This document shows, piece by piece, positions 1 through 5,709 of a stretch of DNA of 9,215 nt. Below the pieces are notes generated by a model that was not told the DNA's origin, did not search any database, and saw only the letters and a list, made by a program, of their open reading frames with translations. Each line of letters opens with the position of its first letter. Position 1 is the stretch's first letter. Where the stretch lies: positions 1-9,215 of the forward strand of contig CAMNBY010000146.1 in NCBI GenBank assembly GCA_946533615.1, given 5' to 3'. This stretch comes from an uncultured Clostridia bacterium (lineage in GTDB: Bacteria > Bacillota > Clostridia > Oscillospirales > Ruminococcaceae). The position numbers were made by a program, and so were the translations under genes.

Positions 1-10
1 TTGACATAGG

Positions 11-85
11 TCTCAGCGCCGCCCTCTAAGGGCGGTGGAAGGCTTTATGAATGAGGCGGTGGTGCAGCCGTTAGGAGAGGCTTTT
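11..85. repeat. Dispersed hairpin repeat, family A, copy 1
   Basis: This copy aligns without gaps to 6626-6700. Both begin TCTCAGCG, then have a 7-bp stem with a 3-base loop (here CCGCCCT at 19-25 and AGGGCGG at 29-35, loop CTA). Shared blocks follow: GGCTTT, GAATGAG, GCAGCCG and AGGA. Stem bases differ between the copies but pairing is kept. It lies between the window edge and the first gene and matches no protein I recognise. Its orientation, true ends and mobility are unknown. Confidence 0.7.
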
Positions 86-145
86 TGATTCACCCACCAA
101 GGCCTCAATCGAGCGCAAGCCTCCCCTCACGAAAGCTGTCGATTT

Positions 146-164
146 AATTGTGCATTGTGCATTG
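146..164. repeat. Short heptad repeat (AATTGTG/CATTGTG), family C
   Basis: The stretch reads AATTGTG, CATTGTG, CATTG, i.e. about 2.7 seven-base units. It is the reverse complement of the CACAATT/CACAATG units at 9131-9193. It ends 26 bases before the -35 box of the first promoter. In the direction of transcription it has the same orientation, and a similar distance to the promoter, as the long array upstream of the GlmM-like gene. Confidence 0.65.
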
Positions 165-190
165 AAAACAACTGTCATTGCCGTTTGCAC

Positions 191-219
191 TTTACATTTT
201 TGATTTAATGTGATATAAT
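191..219 (+). promoter_or_regulatory. Sigma-A-type promoter for the membrane protein and hflX
   Basis: TTTACA at 191-196 is followed by a 17-base spacer and TATAAT at 214-219, with an extended TGA just before the -10. This is close to the vegetative consensus. Transcription should begin near 226, giving a leader of about 25 bases. No operator palindrome is evident. Confidence 0.8.
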
Positions 220-251
220 AGGAAAGTATATATGCCGAGGGAGGGGAACTT

Positions 252-1103
252 ATGATCTTTGATAAGCTTATCAATGCAGCTATGGAGGAAAGAGCCCGTC
301 AGAAACAGGCGTATGCCGCGATGCGTCAGCGCTTGAAGGAATTCGACTGCGGCTACGACGTCTTCCCCGAGGGCGACGGCAGGCAGTATTCAAGATCGCT
401 GATCGCGAAGACCGCCGTGAAAGTCCTTATCTGCTGGCTCTTTGTCTGCGCGTACTGCGTGGCTGTGCTGCGTGACCGCGATATGCTCAGGTCCCACCCC
501 TTCCTGTTCTTCGGCGGCGGAGCCCTGACGATCGTCCTGTTCTTCGTCGGGCTCGGCTTTGTAAGGCTGCTCGGGAAGTTCATGACAGGCCGCTACGACA
601 TCTTCGGGGGTGTCTGTACGGGCAAGCGCTATAAGACCGAGACCCGCACCGACTCCGACGGCCAGACCACGACCTACTACACCTACTACATATCCCTCAA
701 CGGCGTCGAGTGCGAAGTGCCGCAGTCGCAGTACAACAAGGCCGTCGAGGAACGCTACTACCGCTTTGTGCGCGTGATAATGAAATACATCAACAGCGAT
801 AAATACTATCTCTTTCCCTGCGACATCTCCGAGCGGGAACGCCGCATCGGCCAGCACTACCCCTCGGGCGAGCCGAGACTCTATAAGTCGCTGGGAATGG
901 GCGTCGGCTTTGTGCTGCTGGCGATGCTTGGCTTCATAGGCGCCGTCGTGCTCGTCTTTATGGGCTACAACGCGACGCACAGCGACGAGAACCTACTTTA
1001 CCTTGCAGCAGGCAGCGGGGGCTTCGCCGTGCTGATGATCGTGATCGGCGACCTGAACCGCAGAGCGAAGGAGCGCAAAAAGCTTGAAAGGCTGGGAAAA
1101 TGA
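252..1103 (+). CDS. Four-helix membrane protein of unknown function
   Basis: A 283-residue protein that I do not recognise. A charged N-terminal segment (about 1-50) precedes two hydrophobic helices (about 53-73 and 83-107). A central soluble domain (about 112-205) is rich in Tyr and beta-prone stretches, including TTTYYTYYISLNG at 139-151. Two more helices follow (about 213-238 and 248-267), then a basic tail ending in KERKKLERLGK. There is no signal peptide; the basic tail and charged N-terminus suggest both ends and the central domain are cytoplasmic. The ATG at 252 follows a GGGAGGGG ribosome site and a near-consensus promoter, so the start is well supported. The stop overlaps the hflX start by 4 bases (ATGA), implying translational coupling and shared expression. 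That partnership suggests a ribosome or stress link, but only by context. No catalytic motif is visible. Confidence 0.9.
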   Translation: MIFDKLINAAMEERARQKQAYAAMRQRLKEFDCGYDVFPEGDGRQYSRSLIAKTAVKVLICWLFVCAYCVAVLRDRDMLRSHPFLFFGGGALTIVLFFVGLGFVRLLGKFMTGRYDIFGGVCTGKRYKTETRTDSDGQTTTYYTYYISLNGVECEVPQSQYNKAVEERYYRFVRVIMKYINSDKYYLFPCDISERERRIGQHYPSGEPRLYKSLGMGVGFVLLAMLGFIGAVVLVFMGYNATHSDENLLYLAAGSGGFAVLMIVIGDLNRRAKERKKLERLGK

Positions 1104-2350
1104 ACGATACAGAAATAAAAAAGCCAAGGGTCATGCTCGTTGCAGTTGACCTTGGAGAATATGACGCCGAGCGCTCTCTTGACGAGCTCGAGGAGCTTGC
1201 AGATACCGCAGGCGCCGAGACCGTCATCAGGATAACACAGCGCCGACCCGCCTACGACTCAGCCACCTGCATCGGCTCGGGACGGCTTGAGGAAATGGCG
1301 GAGCTCTGCGAGAGCGAGGACATTGAGCAGATAATCTTCGACTGCGAGCTGACCGCAACTCAGGTCAGGAACATCGAGGCCGTCTGCAACACCCACACCA
1401 TCGACAGGACAACGCTGATACTCGACATCTTCGCCCAGCGGGCAACCACCCACGAGGGCAGGATACAGGTCGAGATTGCCCAGTACCGCTACAGGCTGCC
1501 GAGGCTTGCGGGAATGGGAGTTAAGCTCTCGCGGCTCGGAGCGGGCATCGGCACAAGAGGCCCCGGCGAGAGCAAGCTCGAGACCGACAAGCGCCATATC
1601 CGCACACGCATCTCGGCACTCAACGCAGAGCTCAAGGAGATCGAGAAGCGCCGCTCACTGCACAGGACACGCAGGCACAAGGACGGCGTGTCGGTCTGTG
1701 CTATCGTGGGCTATACGAATGTCGGAAAATCCACGCTGCTCAACACCCTGACCGACGCGGGAATACTCGCCGAGAACAAGCTCTTCGCAACGCTTGAAAC
1801 GACCTCGCGGGCGATCGAGCTCCCTGACGGCCGCAGCGTCATGCTGATAGACACCGTCGGGCTGATAAGCCGCCTGCCGCATCAGCTGGTCGAGGCCTTC
1901 AAATCCACCCTCGAGGAAGCAGCCGATGCGGACGTTATCCTGCACATCGTGGACGCCTCCAACGAGGACTGCCGCAAGCAGGCGGAGGTCACTCTCGAGC
2001 TGCTGAAGGAGCTGGGCTGCGAGGGGATACCCGTGGTCACTGCCTTCAACAAGTGCGACCTCGTTCCCTATGCCGCCGAGCTGCCCGAGGACGAGCGCAC
2101 CGTAAAGATCTCCGCCAAGCACGGCGACGGCATACCGAAAATGCTCGAGGCCATCGCAAAAGCCCTGCCGCAGAGCGCAAAAAAAATGCGCCTGCTGATC
2201 CCCTTTACCGAGGGCGGCCTGCTGGCGGACATCAGGCGCGAGGGAAAGGTCTTCTCGGAGGACTACACCGCAGAGGGAACGCTTGTCGATGCCCTTGTGG
2301 ACGCAAAGCTCTACAGCAGGGTGGAACAGTACAAATATTTGGACAGATAA
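1100..2350 (+). CDS. hflX: GTPase HflX, ribosome-associated
   Basis: This is a 416-residue TRAFAC-class GTPase, full length for HflX. The N-terminal HflX domain (about 10-195) includes TATQVRNIE near 85-93 and the glycine-rich segment LGAGIGTRGPGESKLETDK at 146-164, diagnostic for the family. The G domain carries G1 GYTNVGKST (204-212), G3 DTVGLI (251-256), G4 NKCD (317-320) and G5 SAK (338-340). A C-terminal domain follows (about 365-416). In studied bacteria HflX binds the 50S subunit and splits or rescues stalled 70S ribosomes, often under heat or antibiotic stress. Here it starts inside the stop of the upstream membrane protein gene (ATGA overlap), with only a weak GGGA ribosome site, so translation is probably coupled. 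No separate promoter or heat-shock operator is visible. No terminator with a U-run follows it. Confidence 0.96.
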   Translation: MNDTEIKKPRVMLVAVDLGEYDAERSLDELEELADTAGAETVIRITQRRPAYDSATCIGSGRLEEMAELCESEDIEQIIFDCELTATQVRNIEAVCNTHTIDRTTLILDIFAQRATTHEGRIQVEIAQYRYRLPRLAGMGVKLSRLGAGIGTRGPGESKLETDKRHIRTRISALNAELKEIEKRRSLHRTRRHKDGVSVCAIVGYTNVGKSTLLNTLTDAGILAENKLFATLETTSRAIELPDGRSVMLIDTVGLISRLPHQLVEAFKSTLEEAADADVILHIVDASNEDCRKQAEVTLELLKELGCEGIPVVTAFNKCDLVPYAAELPEDERTVKISAKHGDGIPKMLEAIAKALPQSAKKMRLLIPFTEGGLLADIRREGKVFSEDYTAEGTLVDALVDAKLYSRVEQYKYLDR

Positions 2351-2360
2351 TGGAGGGCGC

Positions 2361-2429
2361 ATGATAAGACCTCTTGAAAAAAACGGACAAAAACCGGACG
2401 CTAAACCTCGCCCCGCACGTTCCCTCTGA
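2361..2429 (+). CDS. Possible 22-codon ORF or truncated gene start
   Basis: An ATG ten bases after the hflX stop is preceded by GGAGGG (2352-2357), only 3 bases from the start codon, which is tighter than usual. It encodes MIRPLEKNGQKPDAKPRPARSL and then TGA. The last codons and the stop lie inside family B copy 1, which begins at about 2414. This would fit a gene beginning interrupted by a repeat, or a chance ORF. No function can be given. Confidence 0.2.
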   Translation: MIRPLEKNGQKPDAKPRPARSL

Positions 2430-2502
2430 GTGCCACCGTATCGCGAGGAAGCCCCCATAAGTAACAACCGCTGTGAGGCGGCTTGCCGCCGATCACGCGA
2501 AT
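2414..2502. repeat. Dispersed repeat, family B, copy 1
   Basis: The first 36 bases match 5588-5623 with only 2 differences; the shared core is GCCACCGTATCGCGAGGA. After a spacer of similar length, a second block starting ACCG (2467) aligns without gaps to the one at 5640, with about 20 of 32 bases identical. The second block contains the hairpin GGCGG-CTTG-CCGCC (2477-2490). The copy lies just 3' of hflX. It has no recognisable coding content. Confidence 0.7.
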
Positions 2503-2542
2503 TAAAAAAACGGCTTGCCGCCGATCACGCGAATTAAAAAAA
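2479..2542. repeat. Perfect 32-bp tandem duplication
   Basis: 2479-2510 and 2511-2542 are identical 32-base units. Each begins CGGCTTGCCGCC and ends ATT followed by seven A residues. The first unit overlaps the 3' part of family B copy 1. The A-run of the second unit merges with the AAGGAG ribosome site of the downstream ligase gene, so copy number changes would alter its leader. Confidence 0.9.
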
Positions 2543-2546
2543 GGAG
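2541..2546 (+). promoter_or_regulatory. Ribosome binding site fixing the ligase start
   Basis: AAGGAG lies 8 bases before the ATG at 2555. This favours 2555 over the in-frame upstream TTG at 2483, which lies within the tandem repeat. Confidence 0.85.
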
Positions 2547-2554
2547 TAAGGATT

Positions 2555-3787
2555 ATGGAAATGAAACAGGAACAGCTCGAGCTCATACGCCACCAGCTGC
2601 ACAGGCTGCAAAAGGCAGGCGGCTTCTACGCCAAAAGGCTCGAGGGCATAGACATCGACGCTATCGACTCGCAGCAGGCCTTTGAAAAGCTGCCATTCAC
2701 ATGGAAGGGCGACCTCCGCGACGCCTATCCGCTCGGGCTCCAGGCCGTCCCGGACGAGGAGGTAGTCCGCATACATTCTTCCTCGGGGACAACGGGCACG
2801 CCCGTTATAATCCCCTACACCCAGCAGGACGTTGACGACTGGGCAGAGATGTTCTCGCGCTGCTACAGCTTTGCCGGAGTGACCAACAAGGACAGGATCC
2901 AGATCACCCCCGGCTATGGCCTGTGGACAGCGGGCATCGGCTTCCAGCTCGGCTGTGAAAGGCTTGGCGCTATGGCTATCCCCATGGGTCCCGGCAACAC
3001 CAACAAGCAGCTGCAAATGATGATCGACATGGAAAGCACCGTGCTGTGTGCGACCTCGAGCTACGCCCTGCTTCTGGCAGAAGAGATCGCCAAGAGGGGC
3101 ATCAAGGACAAGATCAAGCTGAAGCGCGGCATTATCGGCTCGGAGCGCTGGGGCGAGAAAATGAGACGACGCATCGCCGAGGAGCTTGGCATCGAGCTTT
3201 ACGACATCTACGGCCTCACCGAGGTGTACGGCCCGGGCATCGGCATCAACTGCAAGCACAACTGCGGAATGCACATCTGGGACGACTTTATCTACATCGA
3301 GATAGTTGACCCCAAGACAGGCGAGGTGCTGCCCGACGGCGAGCCCGGAGAGCTGGTCATAACCACCCTCCGCAAGCAGGGCGCTCCGCTTATCCGCTAC
3401 AGGACACACGACCTGACACGCATAATCCCCGGGAAATGTGCCTGCGGCTCAAAGTTCCCGCGCATCGACACGATCTTCGGCAGAACGGACGATATGGTAA
3501 AGGTAAAGGGCGTGAACATCTTCCCGAGCCAGATCGAGGCGCTTCTCTCGGGAATAGAGGGCGCCAGCAGCGAGTACAGGTTCGTCATCGAGCATATCGA
3601 CGGCAAGGACACCTGCCGCCTCTCGGTAGAGATCGAGGAGGGCGCAGACCGTCAGGATACAGCCAAGCGCATCGGCGCCGCCTTCAAGGGCAAGATCGGT
3701 ATTTCCGTCGCGGTCGAGGCCGCAGCTATGGGCGAGCTGCCGAGGAGCGAGAAAAAGTCCAAGCGCGTCTTCGACAACCGCGAGTGA
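2555..3787 (+). CDS. Phenylacetate-CoA ligase family enzyme
   Basis: A 410-residue adenylate-forming (ANL) enzyme close to PaaK in length and motifs. Enzymes of this family activate an aryl or acyl acid with ATP and then form the CoA thioester in the cytoplasm. Visible motifs are the phosphate-binding loop SSSGTTGTP (75-83), SERWGE (196-201), DIYGLTEVYGPG (217-228), a Cys/His segment CKHNCGMHIWDD (233-244), RYRTHDL (281-287), CACG (295-298) and FGRTDDMVKVKGVNIFP (308-324). The C-terminal PRSEKKSKRV (396-405) would hold the adenylation lysine. The start follows AAGGAG at ideal spacing. In anaerobes such ligases often sit beside indolepyruvate ferredoxin oxidoreductase genes; none is in this window, so the acid substrate is uncertain. 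It may be read through from hflX, since no promoter is obvious in the 204-base gap. Confidence 0.92.
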   Translation: MEMKQEQLELIRHQLHRLQKAGGFYAKRLEGIDIDAIDSQQAFEKLPFTWKGDLRDAYPLGLQAVPDEEVVRIHSSSGTTGTPVIIPYTQQDVDDWAEMFSRCYSFAGVTNKDRIQITPGYGLWTAGIGFQLGCERLGAMAIPMGPGNTNKQLQMMIDMESTVLCATSSYALLLAEEIAKRGIKDKIKLKRGIIGSERWGEKMRRRIAEELGIELYDIYGLTEVYGPGIGINCKHNCGMHIWDDFIYIEIVDPKTGEVLPDGEPGELVITTLRKQGAPLIRYRTHDLTRIIPGKCACGSKFPRIDTIFGRTDDMVKVKGVNIFPSQIEALLSGIEGASSEYRFVIEHIDGKDTCRLSVEIEEGADRQDTAKRIGAAFKGKIGISVAVEAAAMGELPRSEKKSKRVFDNRE

Positions 3788-3830
3788 GCGTCTGTTAATT
3801 GGTAAAAATACTAAAATTATTTCCCGGCGA

Positions 3831-3859
3831 TTGACAAACATTATAAAATATGCTAAAAT
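3831..3859 (+). promoter_or_regulatory. Sigma-A-type promoter for the surface protein
   Basis: TTGACA (3831-3836) is followed by a 17-base spacer and TAAAAT (3854-3859), with TGC before the -10 as an extended element. The surrounding DNA is AT-rich. The expected transcription start is near 3866, before the ribosome site at 3881. The -10 overlaps the spurious upstream ATG at 3850. Confidence 0.8.
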
Positions 3860-3880
3860 GTAAATGTAAAATATTCTCAC

Positions 3881-3886
3881 AGGAGG
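3881..3886 (+). promoter_or_regulatory. Ribosome binding site fixing the surface protein start
   Basis: A perfect AGGAGG lies 8 bases before the ATG at 3895. The alternative ATG at 3850 lies upstream of the likely transcription start and would put a Cys/Lys-rich segment ahead of the signal peptide. Confidence 0.9.
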
Positions 3887-3894
3887 TAAAAACT

Positions 3895-5472
3895 ATGACT
3901 ATAAGCAATTCTTTGAAGCGCTTTGCAGCGGCGGCGCTGGCTCTGATCGTTGTTGCAGGTGCAGCACCCGCAAATCTCGGCGGCGGCGTGAAGCTGTTTG
4001 ATACGGCTATTGTGGCGAGTGCGGAGACAATGAGCGAAACTATAGCAACGGATTCGGGTCCCGGTTATACTCAGATGACATTTGAAGGCACAAACTGTTC
4101 GATAGATGCTTATCTGCCTGACCCTGACGGTATTGCTCTCGGTCGTTATCAGGGGGGTAATCGTAGTATAACTGTATCAGTCGGAGATGGATTCAAGATA
4201 ACTAAGATCGAATTCAAGATCGGTTGGAAGAACAGTGCTTTGACCATAGATCAACTGATAACATCTGCGGGAACGCTGTCATCCGATTATTTTGCAGACT
4301 CCGGTGTACTGACTATTGATAGTATCGAAGATAATGTTAGTGAAGTTGAACTAAGTAATTCTGTTAATCCGGGCATACAGTTCAAGTCTGTAACGGTATA
4401 CTATGAGGAGCTTAAATCCGACCCCACCTACCGGCTTATCCTTCCCAATGAGCTGACCTACAACGGCGAAGCACAGGATCTTATGTCAAATTATGACGGC
4501 GAGGGCGGCACTATTCACTACGTTTACAGAAAGTCCGGCGATACCGCATGGACTGCTGTTGCGAGCGGATATCCGCAGGCTACAGATGCAGGTGAATACG
4601 AGATAGGCTGGTATTCCGACGGAAACGATAACTATAAGGCAAGCGGCTCTGCCGATAAGCCAAACATCGAGGGTACTGTCACCATCGTAAAGGCGCCCCT
4701 TGCGGTAACAGCATCGGGCTGTGACGTGACCTATGACGAAGAAGAGGCTTACTCCATCACCGTTGACATCGGCGACGCCGACGCGACGGTTTACTACGGC
4801 ACAGAGGAGCTGACCGCCGACAACTACGAGACCGCAGGCAGCACCGACAATCCCAAGTATACAAACGCGGGCGAGTACACAGTTTACTACTATGTCGTGG
4901 CGAAGAACTACGAGCCTGACCCCGTAAGCGGCAGCGCTGTCGTAAAAATCAGAAAGGAAACTCCCGAACACGAGTTCTGTGTCTACTCCGAGCAGACCTA
5001 CACAGGCGAGGCGCTTGCGCTTGTTGAAACGGGCGACACAAACGACGGAACTGTAGTTTACGCCCTCGGCGACAACGCAGAGACCGCCCCTGCAGACGAG
5101 AAATTCTCCGAGACAGCACCCACCGCCACCGAGGTCGGAACCTATTATGTATGGTTCAAGGTCATCGGCGACGAGAACCACACCGACAGCGAGCCTGTTT
5201 GCCTCGAAGCGACGATCGTAGCCCCCGAGGATTCCAGCGAGGACGAGAGCACCCCCGAAGAGAGCAAACCCGAGGAGAGCAAACCCGAGGAGAGCACTCC
5301 CGAAGAGAGCAAACCCGAGTCAACTCCCGAGTCGACCCCCGACAACACTCCGGCACCTGCTCCCGCACCGGGCGGAAACAGCACCAACCCCGGCACAGGC
5401 GCCGCCGCAGGCATGGGTCTTGCAGCCCTCACCGCCGCAGCAGTAGTCGTTGTAAAGAAGAAAAGCAAGTAA
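3895..5472 (+). CDS. Secreted cell-wall-anchored protein, MBG-like repeats, NPGTG sorting signal
   Basis: A 525-residue predicted surface protein. Its N-terminus has a short basic stretch and a hydrophobic core (about 10-26), with possible cleavage after APA (26) or ASA (43). A beta-rich domain spans about 45-172. Three tandem repeats of bacterial Ig-like MBG type follow: about 179-266 (LTYNGEAQDL, ATDAGEYEIGWY), 268-352 (VTYDEEEAYSI, TNAGEYTVYYYV) and 358-443 (QTYTGEALAL, ATEVGTYYVWF). Next comes a Glu/Ser/Pro linker (446-483), a Pro/Ala stretch, NPGTG (498-502), a hydrophobic segment (503-520) and KKKSK. That tail is a sortase signal, so covalent attachment to peptidoglycan or to another surface protein is likely. 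No sugar-hydrolase, dockerin or cohesin motif is seen; the ligand is unknown. The gene has its own promoter and terminator. The part encoding 45-172 is clearly more AT-rich than the rest. Confidence 0.9.
   Translation: MTISNSLKRFAAAALALIVVAGAAPANLGGGVKLFDTAIVASAETMSETIATDSGPGYTQMTFEGTNCSIDAYLPDPDGIALGRYQGGNRSITVSVGDGFKITKIEFKIGWKNSALTIDQLITSAGTLSSDYFADSGVLTIDSIEDNVSEVELSNSVNPGIQFKSVTVYYEELKSDPTYRLILPNELTYNGEAQDLMSNYDGEGGTIHYVYRKSGDTAWTAVASGYPQATDAGEYEIGWYSDGNDNYKASGSADKPNIEGTVTIVKAPLAVTASGCDVTYDEEEAYSITVDIGDADATVYYGTEELTADNYETAGSTDNPKYTNAGEYTVYYYVVAKNYEPDPVSGSAVVKIRKETPEHEFCVYSEQTYTGEALALVETGDTNDGTVVYALGDNAETAPADEKFSETAPTATEVGTYYVWFKVIGDENHTDSEPVCLEATIVAPEDSSEDESTPEESKPEESKPEESTPEESKPESTPESTPDNTPAPAPAPGGNSTNPGTGAAAGMGLAALTAAAVVVVKKKSK
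5230..5343 (+). repeat. Low-complexity Glu/Ser/Pro linker repeats within the surface protein gene
   Basis: Repeated 15-base units based on CCCGARGAGAGCAAA encode PEESK and PEEST pentads, degrading to PEST. This is typical of a flexible wall-spanning linker ahead of a sortase signal, and is liable to length change by slippage or recombination. Confidence 0.85.
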
Positions 5473-5483
5473 ATAACAAATAA

Positions 5484-5512
5484 GACCGCCCCGCGTGGGC
5501 GGCCTTTTTTTT
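5484..5512 (+). terminator. Intrinsic terminator of the surface protein gene
   Basis: CCGCCC (5486-5491) pairs with GGGCGG (5497-5502) around loop CGCGT. Eight T residues follow at 5505-5512, starting 11 bases after the stop codon region. Confidence 0.88.
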
Positions 5513-5518
5513 ATGCAC

Positions 5519-5573
5519 AAAAAAGTGAACAGCCAAGGCAATCGTCCGCGCAGCGGACACCTCAACTGTTCAC
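5519..5573 (-). terminator. Branched or extended intrinsic terminator of the minus-strand operon
   Basis: Read on the minus strand, GTGAACAG (5573-5566) pairs with CTGTTCAC (5532-5525), followed directly by six T residues (5524-5519). Inside, AGG/CCT and a strong GTCCGC-TGC-GCGGAC hairpin (5558-5544) extend the structure. It lies about 140 bases after the methyltransferase stop and faces the plus-strand terminator. The outer arm also resembles degenerate heptad repeats (GTGAATA, GTGAACA), so it may derive from a dispersed repeat. Confidence 0.65.
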
Positions 5574-5587
5574 TATTCACTCCGCAT

Positions 5588-5675
5588 CGCACGTCCCCTC
5601 TGAGAGCCACCGTATCGCGAGGACTATCTTTCGATTCACACCGTTGTAAACGAGCTTGCGAGTGATCTCGCGTAT
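5588..5675. repeat. Dispersed repeat, family B, copy 2
   Basis: The first 36 bases match 2414-2449 with 2 differences. The second block (from 5640) aligns less well and has its own possible hairpin GCGAG-TGAT-CTCGC (5658-5671). It lies between the convergent terminators and the 3' end of the methyltransferase gene. Positions 5676-5709 hold a further GC-rich stretch without a clear T-run. Confidence 0.65.
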
Positions 5676-5709
5676 CGGCCCGTGCGGCCTTAGCACCGCG
5701 GCTTGCGTG

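Noticed and set aside
1..6. TTGACA at the left edge as a -35 box
   Set aside because: Seventeen bases downstream is CTCTAA inside a hairpin repeat, with no -10 match and no ribosome site or gene start nearby.
71..274. 67-residue minus-strand ORF over the first promoter and repeats
   Set aside because: It runs across the repeat, the heptads and the strong plus-strand promoter, has no convincing ribosome site and resembles no family.
2477..2490. GGCGG-CTTG-CCGCC hairpin as the hflX terminator
   Set aside because: No T-run follows on the plus strand; on the minus strand the T-run lies upstream of the hairpin. It is treated as part of repeat family B.
2483..2554. Upstream TTG start for the ligase
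   Set aside because: It lies within the 32-bp tandem duplication and lacks a ribosome site; AAGGAG points to ATG 2555, which gives the usual PaaK length.
3850..3894. Upstream ATG for the surface protein
   Set aside because: It overlaps the -10 box and precedes the likely transcription start; AGGAGG and the signal peptide favour 3895.
5151..5483. ORFs in other frames over the surface protein linker
   Set aside because: Long Arg/Gly-rich or Ser/Gly-rich ORFs here are shadows of low-complexity GC-rich repeats in the real gene.
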